A DNA stretch of 64,000 nucleotides from Bacteroidetes bacterium HGW-Bacteroidetes-1 (GTDB taxonomy: Bacteria > Bacteroidota > Bacteroidia > Bacteroidales > F082), in NCBI GenBank assembly GCA_002842755.1, contig PHDU01000004.1:56839-120838 (forward strand). The letters run 5' to 3'. The number at the start of each line of letters is the position of its first letter. Positions within the stretch are counted from its first letter, which is position 1. A program made the translations under genes and the position numbers. The notes below the pieces were generated by a model. That model did no database searches. It worked only from the letters and a program-made list of their open reading frames with translations, and was not told where the DNA came from. Of the stretch, positions 38,688-46,563 are shown piece by piece.

Positions 38688-38888
38688 ATGAAACTGATTG
38701 AATCTGATAACTGTCCCCGTTGTGGAGCAGCTTTTCATTGCAGCAAATCAGGAAAATGCTGGTGCTACGAAGTGAGTACAAGTATTTCTTTGCTTGAAGA
38801 GATTCAAAGAACATACGACAAATGTCTTTGTCCGGCATGTCTTCACGAACTCAACGAAAAAAGCAAAGCAAAAGGTTTGCCCAATTAA
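38688..38888 (+). CDS. Cysteine-rich CWC family protein
   Basis: 66 residues from ATG 38688, 1 bp after the folB stop. It has eight cysteines, in the pattern CPRCGAAFHC, CWCYE and CLCPACL, which is the cysteine-rich CWC family of small proteins. Metal binding, probably zinc, is likely from the pattern. The role is unknown. Gene order after folB suggests co-transcription. Confidence 0.85.
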   Translation: MKLIESDNCPRCGAAFHCSKSGKCWCYEVSTSISLLEEIQRTYDKCLCPACLHELNEKSKAKGLPN

Positions 38889-38907
38889 AGCAAAGCATGT
38901 ATCTTTG
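38876..38907 (+). promoter_or_regulatory. tRNA-Cys promoter
   Basis: TTTG at 38876-38879 and TATCTTTG at 38900-38907 are separated by 20 bp and match the Bacteroidota -33/-7 consensus. The start would be near 38914, ten bases before the tRNA. The -33 element lies inside the end of the CWC gene. Confidence 0.75.
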
Positions 38908-38923
38908 CACACCCAAAAATACT

Positions 38924-38994
38924 GGTCTCGTGGCCGAGTGGCTAGGCAGCGGTCTGCAAAACCGTGTACAGCGGTTCGAATCCGCTCGAGACCT
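38924..38994 (+). tRNA. tRNA-Cys (anticodon GCA)
   Basis: 71 bases. The acceptor stem GGTCTCG pairs perfectly with CGAGACC, with discriminator T. The D arm is GGCCGAGTGGCTAGGC, the anticodon loop is TCTGCAAAA with GCA, and the T arm is AGCGGTTCGAATCCGCT. The 3-prime CCA is not encoded. Confidence 0.95.
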
Positions 38995-39000
38995 CAAAAA

Positions 39001-39028
39001 AAAACAGAGACCAAATGGCCTCTGTTTT
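39001..39028. terminator. Bidirectional terminator between the two tRNA genes
   Basis: AAAACAGAGACC and GGCCTCTGTTTT pair around an AAAT loop with one mismatch, flanked by A and T runs on both sides. It can end the plus-strand tRNA-Cys and the minus-strand tRNA-Thr, which converge on it. Confidence 0.85.
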
Positions 39029-39033
39029 TTTTG

Positions 39034-39106
39034 AGCCTTCCATGGGACTCGAACCCACGACCTGCTCATTACGAGTGAGCTGCTCTACCAACTGAGCTAA
39101 GAAGGC
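39034..39106 (-). tRNA. tRNA-Thr (anticodon CGT)
   Basis: 73 bases on the minus strand. The acceptor begins GCCTTCT and closes with GGAAGGC, leaving U as discriminator and one G-U pair. The D arm is AGCTCAGTTGGTAGAGC; the anticodon stem GCTCA/TGAGC holds loop CTCGTAA with CGT; the T arm is GTGGGTTCGAGTCCCAT. The 3-prime CCA is not encoded. A TAAATTTG -7-like element lies on the minus strand at 39118-39125. Confidence 0.95.
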
Positions 39107-39117
39107 TATTGAGGGCG

Positions 39118-39125
39118 CAAATTTA
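39118..39125 (-). promoter_or_regulatory. Candidate -7 element of tRNA-Thr
   Basis: TAAATTTG on the minus strand matches TAnnTTTG and lies 12 bp before the tRNA. I saw no clear TTTG partner at the expected upstream spacing. Confidence 0.5.
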
Positions 39126-39163
39126 GCTTTTTTTGCGATTATCTACCCTTTACAGATCTATAT

Positions 39164-39196
39164 TTTCTGCATCATGGGGCCTGTTTTGTATCTTTG
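39164..39196 (+). promoter_or_regulatory. Candidate promoter of the phosphatase gene
   Basis: TATCTTTG at 39189-39196 is a consensus -7 element; TTTC at 39164-39167 lies 21 bp upstream as an imperfect -33. The start would be near 39203, leaving about 58 untranslated bases. Confidence 0.6.
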
Positions 39197-39260
39197 AAAC
39201 ACGAAATGTTGTTTCTAACACGTTAATTGGAGGAATTTTTACTAAAAATATGGATTGAAA

Positions 39261-39761
39261 ATGAATAACAATTCCGATTCCATGCGCATTTTGTTTGTTT
39301 GTTTGGGTAATATCTGCCGCTCACCTACAGCAGAAGCAATTTTCAAATTACTCGCTGCTAAAAATCAACTCAATGTCGAGGTCGATTCTGCAGGAACATC
39401 GGCATGGCATCAGGGCGAAATGGCTGATCACCGCATGCGAAGCACTGCTGCAAAGAGGGGTTACAAAATTACCAGTCTTTCAAGGCAATTTCAACGAAAT
39501 GACTTCGACAACTTTGATATGATTATTGCAATGGATGACCAAAACTATCATGATCTTAAGGACAAGGCGCACACCAAAGAAGAGGAAAATAAAATCTTTA
39601 AGATGAAAGATTTTTTTATGAAGCTAAAATCCGATCATATTCCTGATCCGTATTATGGTGGTGCCGAAGGATTTAACTATGTTGTTGATTTATTGGAAGA
39701 TGCATCTTTTGGGTTGATCCAACATATAAAGAACCTTAATGATCACGATGCAGCTATATAA
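39261..39761 (+). CDS. Low-molecular-weight protein-tyrosine phosphatase
   Basis: 166 residues from ATG 39261. The phosphate-binding loop C-x5-R is CLGNICRS near the N-terminus, in the context MRILFVCLGNICRSPTAEAI, and the general-acid segment is IPDPYYGG near residue 130. The segment VDSAGTSAWHQGEMADHRM also fits. The family removes phosphate from tyrosine in proteins; in bacteria it often acts with tyrosine kinases of polysaccharide export, none of which is nearby. It converges with rlmH, 24 bp between stops. Confidence 0.93.
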   Translation: MNNNSDSMRILFVCLGNICRSPTAEAIFKLLAAKNQLNVEVDSAGTSAWHQGEMADHRMRSTAAKRGYKITSLSRQFQRNDFDNFDMIIAMDDQNYHDLKDKAHTKEEENKIFKMKDFFMKLKSDHIPDPYYGGAEGFNYVVDLLEDASFGLIQHIKNLNDHDAAI

Positions 39762-39785
39762 TTTATATTAAAGTTTTTTATTTCA

Positions 39786-40259
39786 CTAATCATGATGATA
39801 GGGTTCACCCTTCATGATAGTAAATGCCCTGTAGAGCTGTTCAAGAAAAATAAGTCGTACCATTTGATGAGAAAAAGTCAGGGACGAAAGTGACACTTTT
39901 CCCTGAGCCCTTTCGTAAAGTTCAGCCGAAAAACCATAAGGACCACCAATAACAAAAAACAAACGCCTCACACCCGTATTGATCTTCTTTTCGAGCATGA
40001 CAGAAAAAGCACGGGAATTGTATTGTTGTCCCTGTTCATCCAACATTATAAGTTCATCACCGGGTTGCAATAAAGCCATTATTTGTTCTCTTTCCGTCTT
40101 TTTTTGTTGCTCGAAACTGAGGCTTCGTCTGTTTTTTACATCAGGTAACACCTTCATTTCAAAAGCTGTATAATGAACAATGCGACTTATATATTTGATG
40201 ATTCCTTCTTCAATATATTTCTCATCCGTTTTACCTATGGCTACCAGGAACATCTTCAT
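39786..40259 (-). CDS. rlmH: 23S rRNA (pseudouridine1915-N3)-methyltransferase
   Basis: 157 residues from ATG 40259, which gives the usual length and N-terminus (MKMFLVAIGKTDEKYIEEGI). It is a SPOUT-class enzyme: FVIGGPYGFSAELYERA is the conserved glycine loop of the knot, and LTFSHQMVRLIFLEQLYRAFTI is the family signature, followed by KGEPYHH. It methylates pseudouridine 1915 in helix 69 of 23S rRNA on the assembled ribosome, using S-adenosylmethionine. The promoter at 40282-40314 supports this start. Confidence 0.96.
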   Translation of the reverse strand: MKMFLVAIGKTDEKYIEEGIIKYISRIVHYTAFEMKVLPDVKNRRSLSFEQQKKTEREQIMALLQPGDELIMLDEQGQQYNSRAFSVMLEKKINTGVRRLFFVIGGPYGFSAELYERAQGKVSLSSLTFSHQMVRLIFLEQLYRAFTIMKGEPYHHD

Positions 40260-40281
40260 TTTCGGTTTTTTTTGTTCATTA

Positions 40282-40314
40282 CAAAGGTAAAATTTATTGG
40301 TGTAAGAATCCAAA
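40282..40314 (-). promoter_or_regulatory. rlmH promoter
   Basis: Read on the minus strand, TTTG (40311-40314) and TACCTTTG (40282-40289) are 21 bp apart, matching the Bacteroidota consensus. The -33 element lies in the first unit of a 20-bp tandem repeat. Confidence 0.7.
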
Positions 40315-40350
40315 GAAGGATGTAGGAATCCACAGAAGGATGTAGGAAGC
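40301..40350. repeat. 20-bp tandem repeat, 2.5 copies
   Basis: TGTAAGAATCCAAAGAAGGA is followed by TGTAGGAATCCACAGAAGGA and then TGTAGGAAGC. The units differ at two bases. The repeat lies upstream of rlmH and supplies one promoter element. Confidence 0.8.
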
Positions 40351-40364
40351 TAAGACGAATGTTT

Positions 40365-40937
40365 TTAATAGCATTGCTTACTGGTGAGAATATCAAATTG
40401 CTTCAACACCTTTTTCCCTCTTGATTGAAACCCAGCGGTTCCGTATTCTAGCAACACTTCAATATGCTGTCGAACTTCCTGAATTAGTGCAGGTTCAATA
40501 CAGCACACGCGATAAAGTATCTGCATGGCATTGCAACGAACAGCGATGGCGTAGTTGTCGGAAATCATCCATCCAAGACAGGCATCAAAAAGAATTCCCA
40601 TCTGATCTGGCAATATAGGCAAGCCATCAAGTATTCTGAGCAAATTACGCCTAACACTGTCAAATTTTGTTACCAACACTTGCTGAACTATTTGGAATTG
40701 CCATGGTTTAAGAAGCCCGGGACTTGAGTCCCAAAGATGACTCAAAAGCCAGGAGGCAACCATGACATCGTGTTGTTTTTCACTTTTTAATATCTCAAAA
40801 ACGAGAGGCAGCAAATCAGGCTTTTTCTCCACCAAGGTCACTAACACCAGAATATGCTTCTTTAAAAGTGGCATATTGAGCAAATTGGTCAATTCCTGCT
40901 TTTCACTTTCATTCTTTTCATTAGAAATTGTCTTCAT
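40365..40937 (-). CDS. HEAT-repeat-like hypothetical protein
   Basis: 190 residues, all helical in appearance, with repeated paired helices such as KHILVLVTLVEKKPDLLPLVFEIL, DVMVASWLLSHLWDSSPGLL and NYAIAVRCNAMQILYRVCCIEPALIQEVRQ (parts). This looks like an ARM/HEAT-type solenoid, in which proteins usually bind other proteins. There are no catalytic motifs and no signal peptide. It starts 9 bp after the nitroreductase stop and should be transcribed with it. I do not recognise a named family. Confidence 0.7.
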   Translation of the reverse strand: MKTISNEKNESEKQELTNLLNMPLLKKHILVLVTLVEKKPDLLPLVFEILKSEKQHDVMVASWLLSHLWDSSPGLLKPWQFQIVQQVLVTKFDSVRRNLLRILDGLPILPDQMGILFDACLGWMISDNYAIAVRCNAMQILYRVCCIEPALIQEVRQHIEVLLEYGTAGFQSRGKKVLKQFDILTSKQCY

Positions 40938-40946
40938 CTAATATCT

Positions 40947-41465
40947 TTAAAGCCATTCTGTTATCTCATCCAAAGTTTTGCGCGTTTTTGGTCTTGTGGC
41001 AATTTCCCCAGCAACAGGATATCCCAAAGGCATCATTGCAAAAACTTCTTCCGACTCGGAGAGGGCTAACACTTCGCGCAGTTTTTGAGGCTCAAAAGCT
41101 GCAATCCAGCATGTTGAAAGTCCTTCAGCATGAGCAGCCAGAATTAAATGATCCATCAGAATAGTAAGATCAGTTTCGATCGAATTGTACCCATCTGATT
41201 TTCTTGTCCATGCTTCTGACCGATTGCCTTTTACTATCAACACAACAGTTGTTTTTGCGAACCAGGAGGCACTATAACAAGTACTCAATTTCCTGAGCAT
41301 CGGTGTTGATTGAACAATGACAATTTTCCAGGGTTGACGATTGGAAGCCGAAGGCGCCATTCGCCCCGCTTCAAGAACACGTAAAAGTTTTTCCTTTTCC
41401 ACAGGATGAAGGGGATCGTAACTACGAACACTGTATCTGGAGGATACAAAACCGGTAAAGTCCAT
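40947..41465 (-). CDS. Nitroreductase-family flavoprotein
   Basis: 172 residues from ATG 41465; the promoter at 41481-41511 lies inside the longer frame and excludes the upstream start. Family landmarks are the N-terminal FVSSRYSVRSYDP (the flavin-binding R-S-x-R), AGRMAPSASNRQPWKIVIV, GLSTCWIAAFEPQKLREVL and PLGYPV. These proteins bind FMN and reduce nitro groups or quinones with NAD(P)H; the physiological substrate cannot be told. The HEAT-like gene follows in the same transcript. Confidence 0.9.
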   Translation of the reverse strand: MDFTGFVSSRYSVRSYDPLHPVEKEKLLRVLEAGRMAPSASNRQPWKIVIVQSTPMLRKLSTCYSASWFAKTTVVLIVKGNRSEAWTRKSDGYNSIETDLTILMDHLILAAHAEGLSTCWIAAFEPQKLREVLALSESEEVFAMMPLGYPVAGEIATRPKTRKTLDEITEWL

Positions 41466-41480
41466 ATATTTCCTTTTTTG

Positions 41481-41511
41481 CAAAGCTATGCAATGCATTC
41501 CAAAAGACAAA
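41481..41511 (-). promoter_or_regulatory. Nitroreductase promoter
   Basis: On the minus strand TTTG (41508-41511) and TAGCTTTG (41481-41488) are 19 bp apart. The start would be near 41474, nine bases before ATG 41465. Confidence 0.7.
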
Positions 41512-41594
41512 ATATCAAAGATCTGTTGAGGTGCTTTCTCAACTTCCTATAAAAGGAATATCTGACATTATCCCTTTAAAATATTTACTTTTAC

Positions 41595-42020
41595 ATGCAG
41601 AAAAAAACAAAAGAAATGAAGGAAACCCCATTTTCAATTGAGCTAAAAGTAAGAGACTATGAATGCGACATGCAAGGGATTGTCAACAACACCAACTATC
41701 AACATTATCTGGAACATGTCCGCCATGAGTTTCTTCATACCGTAGGACTTGATTTTTCAAAACTTACGGAAGAAGGAACTATTCTGGTTGTAAAACGCAT
41801 CGAAATAGATTATCAGTTCCCACTGCGAAGTGGTGACCGATATTTAGTTGATTGTTCTCCAGTACGCATCTCTCCATTGCGATTTGGTTTTAATCAGAAT
41901 ATTTATCGACTTCCTGACCATAAACAAATCATAAGTGCTTACATTGTTGCTACTTCGATTAATAAAAAAGGAAGGCCATTTCTTCCTCCACAGATAGAAG
42001 AAATCTTTCGCGAACATTAA
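41595..42020 (+). CDS. Acyl-CoA thioesterase, 4-hydroxybenzoyl-CoA/YbgC-like hotdog fold
   Basis: 141 residues; an internal ATG at 41616 is an alternative start. The N-terminal segment VRDYECDMQGIVNNTNYQHYLEHVR has the Asp and the Gly-Ile-Val-xx-xx-Y pattern of the YbgC/FadM class of hotdog thioesterases (D-x-x-G-x-V-x-H/N-x-x-Y). The normal His after V-x is Asn here (IVNNTNY), as in some other Bacteroidota members. These enzymes hydrolyse acyl-CoA thioesters in the cytoplasm. Substrate unknown. The gene is alone on this strand. Confidence 0.88.
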   Translation: MQKKTKEMKETPFSIELKVRDYECDMQGIVNNTNYQHYLEHVRHEFLHTVGLDFSKLTEEGTILVVKRIEIDYQFPLRSGDRYLVDCSPVRISPLRFGFNQNIYRLPDHKQIISAYIVATSINKKGRPFLPPQIEEIFREH

Positions 42021-42128
42021 TTTTTCTCCCCTTAAATTCATTAAATAAAATGAAAGTACGGTAAACATCGTAGATAAATACGATGATTACCATAGACTTT
42101 TTGCTGTGCCGCTATCTTACTTTTGGCG

Positions 42129-42241
42129 GTGTAATTGCTTATTCATCGAACACTTTACTATTGGTAAACAAAAGAAATTTTCACGGAGTCTCCGCGCAGC
42201 TCTCTTCATTCACCAATAAGTGTTGAAAAAAGCAATTACAC
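42129..42241. repeat. 113-bp imperfect inverted-repeat element
   Basis: GTGTAATTGCTT at 42129-42140 is the perfect inverse of AAGCAATTACAC at 42230-42241. Inside, GAACACTTTACTATTGGT matches the inverse of CACCAATAAGTGTTGA with a small gap, and GGAGTCTCC near the middle is a short palindrome. Transcribed, it would form a long cruciform or hairpin. It lies between the thioesterase and propeller genes. It may be a short miniature element or a structured leader; no copy elsewhere in the window was noticed. Confidence 0.65.
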
Positions 42242-42285
42242 TGCATGGAACTCTGTGATTTTTTTATCACTAACGATTAGACAAC

Positions 42286-43479
42286 ATGGAAATAAATCAT
42301 TCACTTTCTTCAACAACCAACCTGACAAAGAAATGGATACTCAAGCTCTGTCTTTCCGCAATGTTGTTGGTTCACACTTCAACGGGGGCAGTTGGTCAGT
42401 CCTCCAATTCTGATTTTGAACGGGTGAAAATCTTTGGTCCGGAATTTATATTCTCCAATATTACCATGTCACCTGATGGCAATACCATTGCTGTTAGTTC
42501 AAAGAAATCATCACCGGTTACCATGCTTGATTGGAAAAACCGGCAGGAAATAAAAAAAATCGATGCAGGAAAATGGGTTGCAGGGTCACGTATTAACTAT
42601 TCTGCTACAGGCACTTACCTTTTACTTCAAGAAATGAATTTATACGATCTTGTTGAAAACAAAAACAGAAAACTGCATTTTGAAATCGTGGAAGCTGAAA
42701 GTGGAAAAATAATCAAGGATTTTCAGGATGTGCAGGATGTAATCATTACCACCGATGAGCAACAAGCAGTGAGCCTGCAAAGACAAGAAATCACTTTCTG
42801 GAGTCTTGCAAATGGGACAAAACTGAAGTCTTTTCAAGTTTCAGGAGCTTCCGATGCCATAGCCATAAGTCCGGATGGCAGCACCATAGCCGTTTCTCAC
42901 AGCGTAACAAAAGCCGACCTGAAAGGTGACCGGCGGTTTAAAAAGAAAAAAGCAGCTAAAAAGGTAATTAGATACAAGCAGTTGGTTAGTTTTTACAACA
43001 CTACTACCTTCGAAAAATTAAAAACCGTCAATGAATTTTATGACATTGTGTATCGTCTCAGATTCTCAAACGATGGTGACCATCTCTTCGTTTTTCAAAT
43101 CCCGCATTTAAAAGTTCAGACAAGCAAGCAAACCCTCACCTATGTGACTCGTGTTGATGGCAGGACTTATGAAGCCTTACGTGGAGGCCTTACATCACAA
43201 TCAATAGGTCAGCCAGATATCCGCCTGAGTCACAACGGACAATTATTTGCTATCAACTCAAAAGGAAATAAGTTTCAGGAAATTCATCTCTACGATTTTA
43301 CCAGTGGCACGCTTCTTCAACGCTTTGAGCTTGGGCAACGGCTCTTTGAAAAGGGTTCAGAAGGAGAAAAGCTCATCAAAGACTCACGTCCATCGTTTCT
43401 TTTTCTTCCAGGCGATGCTTCTATTCTCATCACCATGGGAAACCAAATGATCATCTGGAATCTTGACACCAATCAATAA
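42286..43479 (+). CDS. Secreted WD40-like propeller protein
   Basis: 397 residues. A rather long signal sequence (hydrophobic about residues 17-37, ending near GAVGQ-S) precedes repeated blades: FSNITMSPDGNTIAVSSK, AIAISPDGSTIAVSHS, LRFSNDDHLFVFQ-like LRFSNDGDHLFVF and IRLSHNGQLFAINSK. The S-x-D/N-G turn between strands is typical of WD40/YVTN propellers. There is no T9SS tail. It likely acts in the periplasm as a binding scaffold. It starts an apparent operon with the two following genes (12 and 13 bp gaps). Confidence 0.82.
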   Translation: MEINHSLSSTTNLTKKWILKLCLSAMLLVHTSTGAVGQSSNSDFERVKIFGPEFIFSNITMSPDGNTIAVSSKKSSPVTMLDWKNRQEIKKIDAGKWVAGSRINYSATGTYLLLQEMNLYDLVENKNRKLHFEIVEAESGKIIKDFQDVQDVIITTDEQQAVSLQRQEITFWSLANGTKLKSFQVSGASDAIAISPDGSTIAVSHSVTKADLKGDRRFKKKKAAKKVIRYKQLVSFYNTTTFEKLKTVNEFYDIVYRLRFSNDGDHLFVFQIPHLKVQTSKQTLTYVTRVDGRTYEALRGGLTSQSIGQPDIRLSHNGQLFAINSKGNKFQEIHLYDFTSGTLLQRFELGQRLFEKGSEGEKLIKDSRPSFLFLPGDASILITMGNQMIIWNLDTNQ

Positions 43480-43490
43480 ACCCGTTTATA

Positions 43491-43856
43491 ATGAAAAACA
43501 TCCTTATCATTTCGCTGTTTCTGCTTTTAAACCAGGCACTTATGGCTCAAAAGTTGAAACTTATTGAATCGAAAGAAGAAATTATACGGGAGGCGACTAT
43601 GGAACTCAATAAAGCGATGGAAACTCCCGAAGGTACGTTGTACATGTTCGCACAAGATAAAAAAATCACCGGCGAATACACCCTTCAACTCACCATCAGA
43701 GACAAAGGAAATGTTGTTTCCGTTTTTGTGGCGGACAAAAAAGACTGGAACATTCCTTCTCAGAACAACCTGAAGGACAAGTTACTTGACTTTCGTTTTG
43801 GTTTTAAGATGCCTAAAAACAAAGATTACAAATTCACTTATGTATTTAAATTTTAA
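43491..43856 (+). CDS. Small secreted hypothetical protein
   Basis: 121 residues with a signal peptide (MKNILIISLFLLLNQALMAQ). The mature part is charged, with a strand pattern TLYMFAQDKKITGEYTLQLT and ending in DYKFTYVFKF. I do not recognise a family. It lies between two secreted propeller genes with gaps of 11-12 bp, so they may work together in the periplasm. Confidence 0.72.
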   Translation: MKNILIISLFLLLNQALMAQKLKLIESKEEIIREATMELNKAMETPEGTLYMFAQDKKITGEYTLQLTIRDKGNVVSVFVADKKDWNIPSQNNLKDKLLDFRFGFKMPKNKDYKFTYVFKF

Positions 43857-43868
43857 TATCAAAATCCT

Positions 43869-45506
43869 ATGAAAACTACACTTTTTGCTCTGCTTTTTAT
43901 ACTGTCAATGAGCTTACTTCAGGCTCAGGAAGATATGTCCACTGTTTGGGAATCACGCTTAACACATCAAATTCTGTGGACAGGAACAGGTGTAGAAGGC
44001 GAATCAAGCTACGCTGCATCGGAAAAAGAAATGACCCTTTTTGATAATGCAACAGGTAAAACAATCTGGAACAAAGACTTCAAGGATATTGCTCCTAAGC
44101 TGCGGAAAATTGATGAGTTAATCCCTTTCTGGGCTTCAAAAACCATATTCATCTTTGAGAGAAAAATTGGTAAAGATCAAATTGCATGTATTGACCTGAT
44201 ATCAGGTACAAGCCTTTGGACTACTGATAAATACCAGGGTCTTGATGAAAGCTCAATCACATATATTGAAGAAGAGGACTGCTTTGCAATCAGCCTGAAA
44301 AAGGAATTGGTTTATATAAGAGCACGAACAGGTGAAGAATTGTGGAACACCAAAAAATTCAAGGGCGTTGTTGGCCAGTATTATTATAACGGTAGCGACC
44401 ATACCATGACAATGGTAAATTTTGTTCCGGGTGCATTAGAAGCACTTTTTACAGGTTTTAAAAACCAGATTGTAAAAATGAACATGGCCAATGGTGAGAT
44501 AATATGGGAGAACACTTACCGTGGACGTGCTGAAAGAAAAGTTATCTCCCGTCAGTTTTTGTATGATCTGAGTGTTGTTGGAAACAAAGTATTTCTTCGT
44601 TTGAACGGAATGCAAGTTTATGACTATACTACCGGCGCACAACTTTGGTCGGCAGCTTTCGATTTCACACCTGAAAAACTGGTTGGAAAACCTGCCGGAA
44701 CAAAACTCTTTGGTGTGTATGGTGCTGTGGCCGATCCTGTTATTGATGGTAAGGATATTTACATCCTCGATATGGTTGACAAGCGTCACCAATATGTGAA
44801 GAAATACGATCTCCAAACCGGTAAGCTTATCTGGACATCAGGTGAAATTAAAGACGCTAAAGCAATTCCCGGAATGCGTGTCGAGGAAGGCAAGGTGTTA
44901 CTACAAATTGGTGGCGTAGTAGAAGTTCAATACAAACGTGTTTACCGCAGCGGTGATCAAATGGTAACCGAAACAGCTGTATTTTATGAAAACATCAGAC
45001 CCAATGGCATTCAAGCATTTAATGCTACTGACGGCAGTCTTTCATGGGAATCAGAACGGTTTAAAAAAGGTATTACCAATGCTATTTCGTTCAATGGCAG
45101 CAACATTGTTTGCAGCGGAAAAGAGCTCTACTCACTCGATATAGCTACAGGTAAAGAAAAGTATTCGGTTCCTGTTGCCAAAGGCGGGGTAGGTCTTGCT
45201 CAAATGATCCTTCCATTTAAAGACAACATCATTGTTGTGGTAGGCGAAAAGGGTGTTTCAACGTTTGATGCCCATAATGGCGAACTCATTAACTCAGGTA
45301 AATACCGTACCTCAACTCTCGAAGAACGTGTTGACAACATCCTTGTGATGAAGACAGCCAAAGCTGACATAGGTACCTTCGACCTTAACACCTGTGTATA
45401 TAAAGACTTTAGAGCAAGAACAGGTGCTATCACTACCTTATCGAATCAAGGCGACTTTGTGTATGTGTATGAAAAGAAAACAGTTACAAAACTAAGCACT
45501 AAATAA
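43869..45506 (+). CDS. Secreted PQQ-like propeller protein
   Basis: 545 residues with a signal peptide (MKTTLFALLFILSMSLLQAQ). Blades with the PQQ-enzyme-like tryptophan signature recur: LFDNATGKTIWNKDF, IDLISGTSLWTTDKY, VYDYTTGAQLWSAAF, KYDLQTGKLIWTSGE, AFNATDGSLSWESER. The A-x-D-x-x-T/N-G-x-x-x-W pattern defines this PQQ-binding-like repeat, although such repeats often do not bind PQQ. A periplasmic scaffold or sensor role is likely. Last gene of the three-gene group; a hairpin follows it. Confidence 0.87.
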   Translation: MKTTLFALLFILSMSLLQAQEDMSTVWESRLTHQILWTGTGVEGESSYAASEKEMTLFDNATGKTIWNKDFKDIAPKLRKIDELIPFWASKTIFIFERKIGKDQIACIDLISGTSLWTTDKYQGLDESSITYIEEEDCFAISLKKELVYIRARTGEELWNTKKFKGVVGQYYYNGSDHTMTMVNFVPGALEALFTGFKNQIVKMNMANGEIIWENTYRGRAERKVISRQFLYDLSVVGNKVFLRLNGMQVYDYTTGAQLWSAAFDFTPEKLVGKPAGTKLFGVYGAVADPVIDGKDIYILDMVDKRHQYVKKYDLQTGKLIWTSGEIKDAKAIPGMRVEEGKVLLQIGGVVEVQYKRVYRSGDQMVTETAVFYENIRPNGIQAFNATDGSLSWESERFKKGITNAISFNGSNIVCSGKELYSLDIATGKEKYSVPVAKGGVGLAQMILPFKDNIIVVVGEKGVSTFDAHNGELINSGKYRTSTLEERVDNILVMKTAKADIGTFDLNTCVYKDFRARTGAITTLSNQGDFVYVYEKKTVTKLSTK

Positions 45507-45520
45507 GAGGGATTTTTTAT

Positions 45521-45596
45521 CACACTGCAGGTCTTTGGCTAATTTAAGGTTGAGTTTAGCAACCGCTCAAATTACCGGGGACCTGCTGTGTTTTTC
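45521..45596 (+). terminator. Structured terminator after the propeller operon
   Basis: GCAGGTC at 45527-45533 pairs with GACCTGC at 45580-45586, with flanking partly paired CACACT and TGTG, and an inner GGTTG/CAACC stem. GTTTTT follows. The loop is long, so the call is moderate. Confidence 0.5.
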
Positions 45597-45744
45597 ATGA
45601 AAGTCTACAAAAGATTTATTCAATGTCTGATATTTTTCCATTTGTTTTAACGTATTTTTGATTCTTAATAAAAACAATGTTGATTGATTCTGAAATAGGT
45701 TCTAAATCAAGAGACTCATATGTTCGAATATTAAATACAAAAAA

Positions 45745-46428
45745 ATGAAAACAAAGGCCATAGTAGTGCTCATCATGCTCATGATCAGCACAAAATTCAT
45801 TTATTCACAAGAGTTTACCAATTTTATTTCATGTCAGGTTGATGGCAAAGCATGGAAAGCAGAAGCGAAAAAAATGAGAATACCTGTGGCAGGATTCGAA
45901 TATCTTGCTCTTGCAGCGTTTGAGGTAAGTCCCGATATCCAGGTTTGGATACGATTGTATTATTTTTCTGACGAACTAAAGCCCGGCACCTATTCGATCA
46001 CATCTGAAGAAGAAATCGAAGCTACATCAAAAAAGAAGAGAAAATCAAACGAAGATATTGTTTGGGTTTTAGTGGACTTTACCGAGGAAACAAAAGGCCT
46101 TGGGCATGCATTCCATGATGGTGAATCGCTCAATGGAACTCTTACCATCGACGAAATAACCAAAACCTCCATCAAGGGCCGCTTTGAAGCCAATCTAAGG
46201 GGTGTATATTACAAAAAAAGAGCAGTTGCAACAGTCACAGGTTCAGGAATCAGAAGTAATCTGGAAGATAAACTTTTGACCAAAGCAGGAGGCGGAATGC
46301 TTGCGAATGGAGGCCCTCATGATCATGATAACACAAAAAAATCGAAAGAAACTGATTCAATAGTTTTAACCAATGGCCAATTCTTTGTTGATTGGAGTAA
46401 ACCCGAAAAGGAGAAAAAAGAAAATTAG
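45745..46428 (+). CDS. Secreted hypothetical protein
   Basis: 227 residues with a signal peptide (MKTKAIVVLIMLMISTKFIYSQ). The mature part begins EFTNFISCQVDGKAWKAEAKK, a beginning seen in several small Bacteroidota envelope proteins with a DGKxWxA segment; LKPGTYSITSEEEIEA and LNGTLTIDEITKTSIKGRFEANL fit a strand-rich fold. I cannot name a family with confidence. The C-terminal 50 residues hold a histidine stretch GGPHDHDNTKK and are charged. No near neighbour in the same transcript. Confidence 0.72.
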   Translation: MKTKAIVVLIMLMISTKFIYSQEFTNFISCQVDGKAWKAEAKKMRIPVAGFEYLALAAFEVSPDIQVWIRLYYFSDELKPGTYSITSEEEIEATSKKKRKSNEDIVWVLVDFTEETKGLGHAFHDGESLNGTLTIDEITKTSIKGRFEANLRGVYYKKRAVATVTGSGIRSNLEDKLLTKAGGGMLANGGPHDHDNTKKSKETDSIVLTNGQFFVDWSKPEKEKKEN

Positions 46429-46563
46429 TGATTTTCTTAATTCTTCAAACATAGAATTACGCATTTATTGATTGGGAACAGCCCTTAACTTTATCTTATT
46501 TCAGCTCTTATCATTGTTTTGTACCTTTACAAACTTATTCAAATTACATTTTTGATACTGAAC

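Noticed and set aside
38794..39078. Open frames across the tRNA-Cys and tRNA-Thr genes on both strands
   Set aside because: They run through two well-formed tRNA genes and a terminator and have no coding character.
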